Assembly: GCA_900542175.1 (NCBI GenBank)
Contig: UQNC01000030.1
Span: 1-24,409, forward strand
Length of the DNA: 24,409 bases
Direction: 5' to 3'
DNA from: an uncultured Collinsella sp.
GTDB taxonomy: Bacteria > Actinomycetota > Coriobacteriia > Coriobacteriales > Coriobacteriaceae
A program made the position numbers and the translations under genes. The notes under the pieces are model-generated. The model did no database searches, was not told the origin of the DNA, and saw only the letters and a program-made list of their open reading frames with translations. Positions 12,824 to 20,652 of this stretch are shown piece after piece. The first letter of the stretch is position 1. Each line of letters begins with the position of its first letter.

Positions 12824-14125
12824 TTAAAGGTGATCTTGGATCAGATCGCAGATGGCTCGGGCGTCGTTGATGTTGATGGCTCGGGTCGCAAAGCCGGCGT
12901 CGAAGGCCTGGCGTGCCAGGGCTTCATTGCAGGCAAGGGCCAGCGTGTGACCGTCGACCAGGTCGAGCGAGCTCTTGCCGCGCAGACGGTCGACACCGGA
13001 GCGCGCGACGACGATGTTGTCGAAGCCCTCGGTCTTGTAGCCCTCGATAATCACCACGTCGACATCGTTGTAGCGCGACAGCAGCTCGCGCGCGGGCATC
13101 TCGTCCTCCTCGCGCGTGTCGGCGTACTCCGCCCAGCGCGTGGCGCAGATGAGACCCACGTGCTTGGATCCGGCCTGGTGATGGCGCCAGGTGTCCTTAG
13201 CGGGCACATCGATATCAAAGCCGTGGTGCCCGTGATGCTTGAGCGAACCCACGCGCAGGCCGCGGCGAGTGAGCTCGGCGATAACCTTCTCGACGAGCGT
13301 GGTCTTGCCCGAATTTTGGTAGCCGATAAACGCGATTGCGGGGACGGCCGGAGTGGGAGCTGCGGGTACAACGGCGACGGGTGCGCTCGCGGGTGCGTCG
13401 CCCGCGGCTCCCACAGCCTCAACAGCAGCGGCCTGACGCTCGGCACGATCCCACACGCCCGAGCGGCCGCCCTCCTTGTGCAGCAGACGAACGTCGACGA
13501 TCTCCATGCCGCGATCGACGGCCTTGCACATGTCATAGATCGTTAGGCACGCGGCACTCGCGCCGGTCAGCGCCTCCATCTCGATACCCGTCTTGCCCGT
13601 CACGCCCGCCGTAACCAGCACGTGAAAGCCAACCTGCCCGTCCGTGCGCGCCGGCGCCCAGCCCTCGGGCACGTCCTCGGCCGGCGTCCCCGCCGGAACG
13701 ATGGGCGCAATGTCGCACTTGCTCTTGGTAATGAGCAACGGATGGCACATGGGGATGATGTCGCTCGTGCGTTTGATGGCCATGATGCCCGCCACGCGCG
13801 CGCAGGCAAGCACATCGCCCTTTTTGGCGCGGTCCTGCAGCACCATGGCCTGCGTCTCGGGGTGCATGAGGATGGTGCCCTCGGCGATGGCAATGCGATG
13901 GGTCTCGGCCTTGTCGGACACGTCGACCATGCGCACCTCGCCCTTGGCGTCCACATGCGTCAGCTCGTCGCGACGGGCGTCGCGGGCGGGCTCGGCGACA
14001 GCGCTGGAAGTCGGCTGCGCGGACGCGTCGGCGTTGCCAGCATTCGCCGCAGCCGTGACTTTGTGGGCAGACATCGCGGCCCTACGAGCGGCCTTGGTGG
14101 CATCGGCGTACCTGCTCTTGGCCAT
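12824..14125 (-). CDS. MoaC-MobB fusion: cyclic pyranopterin monophosphate synthase plus molybdenum cofactor guanylylation adaptor
   Basis: The product is 433 residues. About 52-230 is MoaC: IPMCHPLLI near 124-132 and TGKTGIEMEALTGASAACLTI near 176, followed by DMCKAVDRGM. MoaC makes cyclic pyranopterin monophosphate from the MoaA product. A roughly 20-residue insertion (about 143-163, Pro/Gly-rich) breaks the usual loop. An Ala/Pro-rich linker (232-262) leads to MobB (264-433) with P-loop GYQNSGKTT (268-276), the NTPase that assists guanine-dinucleotide cofactor formation. Residues 1-50 are a basic, Ala-rich extension of unknown role. The ATG at 14123-14125 has GGAGGAT upstream and lies 4 nt after the moaA stop, so the two form a coupled pair. 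Separate moaC and mobB genes are the norm elsewhere. Confidence 0.9.
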   Translation of the reverse strand: MAKSRYADATKAARRAAMSAHKVTAAANAGNADASAQPTSSAVAEPARDARRDELTHVDAKGEVRMVDVSDKAETHRIAIAEGTILMHPETQAMVLQDRAKKGDVLACARVAGIMAIKRTSDIIPMCHPLLITKSKCDIAPIVPAGTPAEDVPEGWAPARTDGQVGFHVLVTAGVTGKTGIEMEALTGASAACLTIYDMCKAVDRGMEIVDVRLLHKEGGRSGVWDRAERQAAAVEAVGAAGDAPASAPVAVVPAAPTPAVPAIAFIGYQNSGKTTLVEKVIAELTRRGLRVGSLKHHGHHGFDIDVPAKDTWRHHQAGSKHVGLICATRWAEYADTREEDEMPARELLSRYNDVDVVIIEGYKTEGFDNIVVARSGVDRLRGKSSLDLVDGHTLALACNEALARQAFDAGFATRAININDARAICDLIQDHL

Positions 14126-14129
14126 ATGA

Positions 14130-15185
14130 TCATCCTCCGATTTGGGACATAAATCGTTGCGTGCCCTCAATTATCGCGTGTTCCTGCGGTTTGTGGGCCA
14201 CGGCATCGCGCCAAATCGAAAGTACCTGCATATCATCACCACGGCGCAGGGCGTCGCGCACCGAATACTCGGCATCGCTGAACAGGCACGGACGCACGTT
14301 GCCGTCTGCCGTCAGGCGCAGACGGTTGCAGTTCGCACAAAAATGGTTGGACATGGCGCTAATAAAGCCGACCGTACCCGCCGCACCCGGAAAGTGCCAA
14401 TAGCGCGCAGGGCCCGCGCCGGCAGGAGCGTCGTTGATGCCGAGCGGCTCGAGCTCGCCCAGTCCCGCCGCCGCGGCCCCGGCATTAATGCGAGCCCGCA
14501 GCTCGTCGCTCGGCACGGTGTCGCTCGCGTCCCACAGCTCGGGATTGAGCGCGGGCGCATGCGGGTCCACGGCGCAATGCGAGCTCGTGCGTTCGTCGCC
14601 AATGGGCATATATTCGATAAAGCGCAGGTGGATGGGGCGGTCGAGCGTGAGCCGCGCAAGGGCCGCCACATCCTGGTTGAGCCGGCGCACCACAACGCAG
14701 TTGACCTTAACAGGCTCAAAGCCCCAAGCCAGCGCCGCGTCGATGCCAGCCATGGTCTGCTCGAGCCGACCCAGGCGCGTGATCTTTCCAAACAGCGTAG
14801 GGTCGAGTGTATCGAGCGAAATGTTGACGCGGTTAAGCCCGGCATCTTTGAGCTGCGGTGCCAACTTGGGCAGCAGGGCACCATTGGTGGTAAGCGAGAT
14901 GTCCTCGATCTGCGGAATCGCGCGGATGTCGCGAATGAGCGGAATGATGCGGCGGCTGACCAGCGGCTCGCCGCCCGTCAGGCGCACGCGGCGAATGCCC
15001 TCCCCCGCTACCAGGCGCACAAAGCGGGCGATTTCCTCGGCGCTGAGCAGCTCGTCGTGCGCGCGGGGCGCCACGCCATCGGCCGGCATGCAGTAAATGC
15101 AGCGGAAATTGCACTTGTCGGTAACGGCAATGCGCAGGTAGTTGATATCGCGGCCAAAGACGTCATGTTGCACGCGCCCGTCCAC
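14130..15185 (-). CDS. moaA: GTP 3',8-cyclase MoaA (radical SAM)
   Basis: The product is 351 residues. The radical-SAM cluster CNFRCIYC (Cys25, Cys29, Cys32) and GGEP (71-74, SAM binding) are present, with the second cluster at Cys283, Cys286 and Cys300. The protein ends in the conserved Gly-Gly. It converts GTP to 3',8-cyclo-GTP, the first step in molybdenum cofactor synthesis, in the cytoplasm. It starts at GTG (15183-15185) with GGGGAGG 5 nt upstream. A short insertion (about 199-218, containing SSHCAVDPHAPALN) is not typical. The next gene supplies MoaC, the following step, and MobB. Confidence 0.95.
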   Translation of the reverse strand: MDGRVQHDVFGRDINYLRIAVTDKCNFRCIYCMPADGVAPRAHDELLSAEEIARFVRLVAGEGIRRVRLTGGEPLVSRRIIPLIRDIRAIPQIEDISLTTNGALLPKLAPQLKDAGLNRVNISLDTLDPTLFGKITRLGRLEQTMAGIDAALAWGFEPVKVNCVVVRRLNQDVAALARLTLDRPIHLRFIEYMPIGDERTSSHCAVDPHAPALNPELWDASDTVPSDELRARINAGAAAAGLGELEPLGINDAPAGAGPARYWHFPGAAGTVGFISAMSNHFCANCNRLRLTADGNVRPCLFSDAEYSVRDALRRGDDMQVLSIWRDAVAHKPQEHAIIEGTQRFMSQIGG

Positions 15186-15225
15186 GCAGCCCTCCCCTCA
15201 CGCGGCGTTTTATTCTTCGGAAAAC

Positions 15226-15231
15226 ATAATA
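15226..15231 (-). promoter_or_regulatory. Possible -10 box of moaA
   Basis: Minus-strand TATTAT lies 40 nt upstream of the moaA start. The best hexamer 17-18 nt upstream is a poor -35 match. I see no molybdenum-cofactor riboswitch in the 130 bp leader. Confidence 0.3.
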
Positions 15232-15316
15232 CCCCACGGGAGAATCATGCCGACACCCGTACGACAGGACAGGTCGCTTCGAGCAAAACGGACTTTCCAA
15301 GCCCATCCTCAGCACA

Positions 15317-15381
15317 GACCATCACAACATTCGATGCTTTTTCCAATTTTGGCGAAAAACGTCGAATGTTGTGATGATTTG
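15317..15381 (-). terminator. Family B palindrome, copy B2, 3' of the nuclease-like gene
   Basis: The 65-bp copy has core arms ATCACAACATTCGA / TCGAATGTTGTGAT. It matches B3 at 60 of 65 positions in the same orientation. It lies 37 nt after the nuclease-like gene stop and upstream of moaA. Confidence 0.75.
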
Positions 15382-15418
15382 ACTTCCCACGGCACCCCGT
15401 AGAAGGGCCGGAACGCCC

Positions 15419-16456
15419 CTAAAGACCGCCGTCCCAGTGCCGAATCACGAATTCTCGCAGGTCGTTTTGACGTTTCTGGAACGCTTCGCTTCGGTCGCAC
15501 TTGAGGCCCATAGCGAGCGCGATGGCGTTCATCGCCCGGTGCAATTGCAGCTGGTGGGCAAACTGAGTCCCGGTGAGGACGATCATCCTAAAGCCCAGCG
15601 CGCTCAGCACGGTCATGCGCTCCGCATCCGACGCGCTGCGCTGTTTATCAAGATGGTCCGAGCCGTTGTATTCAATCCCCGTACCGCTCGCAGGCGCATA
15701 TACGTCGATCTCGAAATACCCAGCCTTAGCGAGATACTTGAACTCGTTGGGAACATCGACCCGACGGTTGAGCTCGATCTTGGCGTATCCCAGCCCGCCC
15801 TGGGAACGTTTTGCTACGACCATGATTGCGGTGGCCGTCTCCATGGGCGACCGCGCGCCATCGTGCACGCGCTTGAGCACGGCGGCCGCGCGTATAGCCC
15901 CCTGACGAGATCGGTTCTCATTGCAATAAGCAATCAAGTCGGCAACGGTATACCTCTGCCCCATCTCGACATAATCGTCCGTCGACAGATGATTCAAATG
16001 GTATCGGGCACAGATTTCGTAGCCATATTCCAGCTGCTCGGGCTCACTCATCCACGAACCCGCTTGGACAAAACACATGACCTCATCAACCACTAGAAGG
16101 CCCTCTGCCACCTCGATAAGATGGCCTGGAGGTACCGGCGCCCCAAACATGTGGCACCTAAATCCAGCCGGCGTCGAGCGCTCAAAATCGAAGTTGACGA
16201 GCGTGTCGATATGATCGAGCTCTTCCCGTGGAATACCAAGCGAAACCAGATGGTCGGTAACAATCCCGACTGCCGTTGAAGCCCTCAGCCCCTTGGCATC
16301 GAGCCCCAATTTGGGCAGGTCCGCAGTCGGCTCCGCCTCGCTAGCAAGCGAGTCCTCATCGTATAGGCTGCTTGCTCGCGAGAGCGGCTCGGACGGGCGC
16401 GCCACGTTGTGGTACAGCCAGGCAGTCTTATGGGACAGGACGATCGGCAGGTCCAT
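15419..16456 (-). CDS. Protein with C-terminal DUF559/Vsr-like endonuclease domain
   Basis: The product is 345 residues. The N-terminus (LSHKTAWLYHN) resembles the winged-helix start of AbiEi-type antitoxin/regulator proteins. The middle part has ARSPMETATAIMV (201-213), the SPMET motif common in actinobacterial proteins that carry a C-terminal DUF559 domain. Residues about 245-300 fit a Vsr/PD-(D/E)xK-like core: Glu249 and Asp251 (YFEIDVY), Glu262 (GIEYNG), then a conserved SDAERMTVL helix and GFRMIVLTG strand. This suggests a nucleic-acid-cleaving or defence/toxin-related role, but no function is shown and no antitoxin or methylase lies beside it. The ATG at 16454-16456 has GGAGG upstream. 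It stands alone between two direct family B repeats. Confidence 0.65.
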   Translation of the reverse strand: MDLPIVLSHKTAWLYHNVARPSEPLSRASSLYDEDSLASEAEPTADLPKLGLDAKGLRASTAVGIVTDHLVSLGIPREELDHIDTLVNFDFERSTPAGFRCHMFGAPVPPGHLIEVAEGLLVVDEVMCFVQAGSWMSEPEQLEYGYEICARYHLNHLSTDDYVEMGQRYTVADLIAYCNENRSRQGAIRAAAVLKRVHDGARSPMETATAIMVVAKRSQGGLGYAKIELNRRVDVPNEFKYLAKAGYFEIDVYAPASGTGIEYNGSDHLDKQRSASDAERMTVLSALGFRMIVLTGTQFAHQLQLHRAMNAIALAMGLKCDRSEAFQKRQNDLREFVIRHWDGGL

Positions 16457-16558
16457 GAGCCCTCCAATGGAGTCGGATAACCAACCTTATTCCCCTGCCC
16501 ACGGGTCCGCACACCTTCGCGCGCAAGAAAGCGATTCCACCCGATCGAGTGGTAGAAA

Positions 16559-16623
16559 AACCATCACAACATTCGATGCTTTTCCCGATTTTGGCAAAAA
16601 ACGTCGAATGTTGTGATGGTTTG
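16559..16623 (-). terminator. Family B palindrome, copy B3: terminator of the ABC exporter operon
   Basis: Perfect 19-bp stem AAACCATCACAACATTCGA (16558-16576) / 16604-16622, with loop containing CCCGATTTTGGC. On the minus strand it ends in GGTTTTTC, so it can work as an intrinsic terminator about 50 nt after the ABC gene stop. Confidence 0.75.
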
Positions 16624-16671
16624 AGGCGAGGTGAGGGGCACGGAGGGGTCAAAACATCGTGCTCGAACAGG

Positions 16672-18570
16672 TTAATCCAACTCTTTTAAGCCATGCGCCA
16701 GTTGCCAGTACTCGCCGTGCTGGGCGAGCAGCTCTTCGTGCGTGCCGCGCTCGATGATGCGGCCGTGTTCGAGGACCATGATGGCGTCGGCGTCGCGGAC
16801 GGTGGACAGGCGGTGCGCGATCATAAAGGTGGTGCGTCCGCGCATGATGCGGTCCATGCCGCGCTCGATAAGCTTTTCGGTACGCGTGTCGATGCTCGAA
16901 GTGGCCTCGTCCAAGATGAGCACCGGCGGGTCGGCGACGGCCACGCGCGCGATGGCGAGCAGCTGGCGCTGGCCCTGCGACAGGTTGGCGCCGTCGGCCG
17001 TGACCGGCGTGTCGTACCCTCTAGGCAGGCGGCGGATAAACGAATCCGCGCAGGCAGCCTCGGCGGCGGCGCGCACTTCCTCGTCGGTCGCGTCGAGCTT
17101 GCCAAAGCGGATGTTCTGCGCAATGGTGCCGCTAAACAAGTGCGTGTCCTGCAGCACAATGCCGAGCGACCCGCGCAGGCTGGCCTTGGCAATGTGCTTG
17201 ACGTCGATGCCGTCGTACGTGATCTCGCCGTCATCGACCTCGTAGAAGCGGTTGATGAGGTTGGTGATGGTCGTCTTACCGGCGCCTGTGGAGCCCACAA
17301 ACGCGATCTTTTGCCCCGGCTTGGCAAACAGGTTGAGGTCCGTGAGCACACGGGTGCCCGGCACGTAGGAAAAGTCCACGGCATGGAAGCGCACGTCGCC
17401 GGCAAGCAGGACCAAGCCGCACGTGAGCTCGGTACCGTCGGCAGCCACCGCACGGCCCGACTCATCAACGGCAGCCACATCATGCAAGTGCCCGTACGCG
17501 CCCACGCCCTGGCCCTCGGGAATCTTCCACGCCCACGCGGCGTCGCCCGTCTGCACCAGCTCCACGCAGCCCTCGTCCACCTCGGGCTTAAGGTCCATGG
17601 CGGCAAACAGGCGCTCGGCACCGGCCAGCGCGTTGAGCAAAAAGTTGCCCAGCTGCGTAAACTGGTTGATGGGCATGGCGGCCTGACGCACAAAGACCAG
17701 GTAGCTTGCGAGCGCACCTACATCGGCGAGCCCCTTGATGCAGAGCATGCCGCCCGCCACGGCGACGATAGCGTAGTTGGCATAGCCGATCACCACGGTC
17801 ATGGGCACCATCGAGTTGGCGTAGGCTTGCGCGGCGCCACCGGTGCGGCGCAGTTCTTGGTTGCGCACGTCAAAACCAGCCACGTTGACCCGCTCGTGGT
17901 TAAAGACCTTGATGACCTTTTGGCCTGAGACCATCTCCTCGACGTATCCGTCCAAATCGCCCAGCGACGCCTGTTGGGCGGCAAAAAAGCGCTTGGAACG
18001 CATGCCCGAGTAGCGCGCATACAGCACAATGGCCGCGTCGCACACGAGCGTAATAATCGTGAGTTGCCAGTTAAGGATGATGAGCATGGCCGTGGTGCCC
18101 ACAACCTGAATGGCGGCCTGAATCACGTTGGCAAAGCTGTTGTTGAGCGCCTCGGAGACGGTGTCGACGTCGTTGGTAAAGAAGCTCATGATGTCGCCCG
18201 AGCGCGTGCTGTCAAAATAACTGAGCGGCAGCGTCTGGATGTGCGCGAACAGGTCGCGACGAATATCGGAGACCACGCGCTGGGCCGCGCGCACCATAAT
18301 CTGCGAGTAGCCCAGAGCCGAGAGCACGCCCGCGGCGTAGATGATCGCCGTCAGGATGACCTGCTTGGCGAGCAGTTCCTCCCCGCCCGTGGCCAAACCG
18401 TTAACGATGGGGCGCACCATGTAGGTGCCGGCGAGGCTCGCGATGGCGGCGACGGAGGCGAGCACGCCCACCGCGAGCAACGAGAACTTGGCATGCCCCA
18501 TGTAGGAGAGCAGGCGGCGAAGCGTCTGCGTCAGATTGGTGGGACGGGCCTGAGCGGATGTCTTAGGCAT
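16672..18570 (-). CDS. ABC exporter half-transporter, canonical ATPase subunit
   Basis: The product is 632 residues. A six-helix exporter domain (about 25-325) is followed by a nucleotide-binding domain: Walker A GSTGAGKT (426-433), signature LSQGQ (530-534), Walker B LILDE (551-555, catalytic Glu555) and switch His586 (AHRLST). Between the domains, about 340-392, is an unusual insertion (GDAAWAWKIPEGQG through TELTCGLVLLAGD) not seen in the partner. The ATG at 18568-18570 overlaps the partner stop by 8 nt and has GGGGGTGAG upstream; an 83-residue longer frame is a shadow of the partner gene. With the upstream gene it forms a heterodimeric exporter; the substrate may be drugs, lipids or peptides. 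Confidence 0.92.
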   Translation of the reverse strand: MPKTSAQARPTNLTQTLRRLLSYMGHAKFSLLAVGVLASVAAIASLAGTYMVRPIVNGLATGGEELLAKQVILTAIIYAAGVLSALGYSQIMVRAAQRVVSDIRRDLFAHIQTLPLSYFDSTRSGDIMSFFTNDVDTVSEALNNSFANVIQAAIQVVGTTAMLIILNWQLTIITLVCDAAIVLYARYSGMRSKRFFAAQQASLGDLDGYVEEMVSGQKVIKVFNHERVNVAGFDVRNQELRRTGGAAQAYANSMVPMTVVIGYANYAIVAVAGGMLCIKGLADVGALASYLVFVRQAAMPINQFTQLGNFLLNALAGAERLFAAMDLKPEVDEGCVELVQTGDAAWAWKIPEGQGVGAYGHLHDVAAVDESGRAVAADGTELTCGLVLLAGDVRFHAVDFSYVPGTRVLTDLNLFAKPGQKIAFVGSTGAGKTTITNLINRFYEVDDGEITYDGIDVKHIAKASLRGSLGIVLQDTHLFSGTIAQNIRFGKLDATDEEVRAAAEAACADSFIRRLPRGYDTPVTADGANLSQGQRQLLAIARVAVADPPVLILDEATSSIDTRTEKLIERGMDRIMRGRTTFMIAHRLSTVRDADAIMVLEHGRIIERGTHEELLAQHGEYWQLAHGLKELD

Positions 18571-20392
18571 GGCGCTCACCCCCTTCCAAGGTCGATCCGC
18601 TGGGGACGGAAGAAAACGGATCGTTCGCGCAGCCATCGTCGCTGCCGTCACCGGCGTCCGCATCCCCCGCAAACTCCATCTGCGAGGCGTAAATCTCCTG
18701 GTAGATGTTGTCGCCCGCCAGCAGTTCCTCGTGCGTGCCCACGCCATGGACACGACCGTCGTCCAACACCACAATGCGATCGGCATCCATGACGCTCGCA
18801 ATGCGCTGTGCGATGACAATCACCGTCGTATTGGGAATCTGAGCAATATGCTCGCGAATCTTAGCGTCGGTCGCCATATCGACCGCGCTGGTGGAGTCAT
18901 CAAAAATGAGCACGCGCGGATGCTTGAGCAGCGTTCGCGCGATGCACAGGCGCTGCTTCTGCCCGCCCGAGACACCGGCACCGCCCTGGCCCAACTCGCC
19001 GTCCAGCCCGCCGATGCGATCAAGGAACTCGTCCACGCACGCCGCGCGGCAAGCCGCGAGGAGCTCATTGTCCGACGCCTGTGGATTGCCCCACTGCAGG
19101 TTCTCGCGCACGGTGCCCGTGAACAGCACATTCTTTTGCAGCACAATGCCCACCGCGTCGCGCAAGGTAGCCAGGTCGTAGTCACGCACGTCGTGTCCGC
19201 CCACAAGCACGGCGCCCTCAGTGGCGTCGTACAGGCGCGCGATCAGCTGCACAAGCGAGCTCTTGCCCGAGCCCGTGCCGCCGAGGATGCCCACCGTCGA
19301 GCCGCTCTCGATGCGAAGGTCGATATGTTCGAGCACATCCTCGGCTGCATCCTCGCGGTACTTAAACGACACGTCGCGAAACTCGATGCTTCCGTCGGCC
19401 ACCCCGTGCACGGCAGTGGCAGCGTCGGGCGCCTGGATAAGCGAACGCTCGTCGAGCACCCGCGAGATGCGCTCCACGCTGGCAAGTGCGCGCGTGAGCA
19501 GCAAAAACACGTTGGAAATCATCATGAGCGAGTTCATGATCAGCAGCACATAGCTCATGAAGCCCGTGAGCGAGCCCACGCCGAGCTCGCCGGCAAGAAT
19601 CATGCGACCGCCGATCCACAGAATGGAAAGCGCCGCCACGTACATCGACAGCTGAAACACCGGCAAGTTGAGCACAGCGTTGCCAAAGGTCTTCGTCGCG
19701 GTGCGCGCAAGCTCGGTATTGACGGCATCGAACTTGGCCTCCTCGTGCTCGGCGCGCACGTACGCCTTGACGGCGCGCACGGCGGTGAGGTCCTCCTGCA
19801 CCACGCCGTTGAGATGGTCCATCGAGGTCTGCAGCTGGCGGTAGAGCGGACTGACGCGATAGGTGATAACGCCCAGCACGATCGCCAGCACCGGCAGGAT
19901 GATCGCGAAAACGGTGGCGAGCGGACGCGACAGCACCAGCGCATAGACCAAGCCGACGATGAGCGTCACGGGACCGCGCACCATGGGGCGAAAGCCATTG
20001 CCGATGGCATTTTGGATGACGGTGATATCGGTAGTCATGCGGGTGACGAGCGAGCTGGCGTCGTAGTTATCCAGATTGCCAAAAGCGAGCGTCTGGATCT
20101 TGCGGTACTCCGCCTCGCGCAAGTTAGCGCCCAGCCCCGAGGCGACGCGAGCAGACGTGCGTGCATAGCCCAAGCCAAGTACCAGCGAACATGCGGCGAA
20201 TACCAGCATATACGCGCCCTGCAACAGCATGTAGTTGATGTCGCCCGCGGGAACGCCCACGTCGATGATATTTGCCATGATGACCGGGATAAACAGCTCG
20301 AGCGCCGTCTCGGCCGTCACAAAGAACACGCCGAGTATGGCATCGCGGCGGTATGCCCCCAGATAGGAAAACAAAATCTTGAGATTGCGCAC
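18563..20392 (-). CDS. ABC exporter half-transporter, degenerate-site subunit
   Basis: The product is 609 residues. The membrane domain (about 10-305) is followed by an ATPase domain: Walker A GGTGSGKS (371-378), a good signature VSGGQ (474-478), but Walker B LIFDDS with Asp499 in place of the catalytic Glu, and Gln529 in place of the switch His (IAQRIAS). This is the pattern of the degenerate site in heterodimeric exporters such as TM287/288. A Gly/Asp-rich tail (578-609) is dispensable-looking. It starts at GTG (20390-20392) with GGGGGAT upstream; the nearby ATG is in another frame. First gene of the pair; driven from 20434-20461. Confidence 0.92.
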   Translation of the reverse strand: MRNLKILFSYLGAYRRDAILGVFFVTAETALELFIPVIMANIIDVGVPAGDINYMLLQGAYMLVFAACSLVLGLGYARTSARVASGLGANLREAEYRKIQTLAFGNLDNYDASSLVTRMTTDITVIQNAIGNGFRPMVRGPVTLIVGLVYALVLSRPLATVFAIILPVLAIVLGVITYRVSPLYRQLQTSMDHLNGVVQEDLTAVRAVKAYVRAEHEEAKFDAVNTELARTATKTFGNAVLNLPVFQLSMYVAALSILWIGGRMILAGELGVGSLTGFMSYVLLIMNSLMMISNVFLLLTRALASVERISRVLDERSLIQAPDAATAVHGVADGSIEFRDVSFKYREDAAEDVLEHIDLRIESGSTVGILGGTGSGKSSLVQLIARLYDATEGAVLVGGHDVRDYDLATLRDAVGIVLQKNVLFTGTVRENLQWGNPQASDNELLAACRAACVDEFLDRIGGLDGELGQGGAGVSGGQKQRLCIARTLLKHPRVLIFDDSTSAVDMATDAKIREHIAQIPNTTVIVIAQRIASVMDADRIVVLDDGRVHGVGTHEELLAGDNIYQEIYASQMEFAGDADAGDGSDDGCANDPFSSVPSGSTLEGGERHA

Positions 20393-20433
20393 GCAGGTTC
20401 ATCCCCCATCAAACGTTGTTCGCAAACCCAGGT

Positions 20434-20461
20434 ATTATGGCGCGCCGTGCGGCGGTGTCAA
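20434..20461 (-). promoter_or_regulatory. Promoter of the ABC exporter operon
   Basis: Perfect TTGACA (20456-20461) and CATAAT (20434-20439) on the minus strand, 16 nt apart, about 42 nt upstream of the GTG start. The best promoter match in the window. Confidence 0.75.
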
Positions 20462-20581
20462 GTGATGCGAAATCGATTTCTGCAAGGCTAGTGCAGGCGC
20501 CAAGCTCGCAGGACGCGCCCCTGTATTCAATTGGAAATGAACGCGAGCGTGACTTTTTTCTCCCCGCCGCCAACACAAACC

Positions 20582-20610
20582 TTGACTCTACAATCGTTGT
20601 AGGGTTTTCA
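20582..20610 (+). promoter_or_regulatory. Candidate promoter/operator of the MATE gene
   Basis: TTGACT (20582-20587) is a good -35 box, but the sequence 17 nt on (TTTTCA) is a poor -10. Directly after the -35 is a dyad CTACAA-TCG-TTGTAG (20588-20602) in the spacer, a position where a bound repressor would block RNA polymerase. Regulator unknown. Confidence 0.4.
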
Positions 20611-20652
20611 CTACACTGGTACGTAAACAGACCAAGCCAGAAAGCCCCGCCC

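Noticed and set aside
14142..15374. 410-codon plus-strand frame over moaA
   Set aside because: Antisense of moaA, whose Cys motifs are intact on the other strand.
18569..20491. 640-codon plus-strand frame opposite the ABC exporter subunit
   Set aside because: Shadow of the ABC gene; His/Arg/Ala-rich product without domain.
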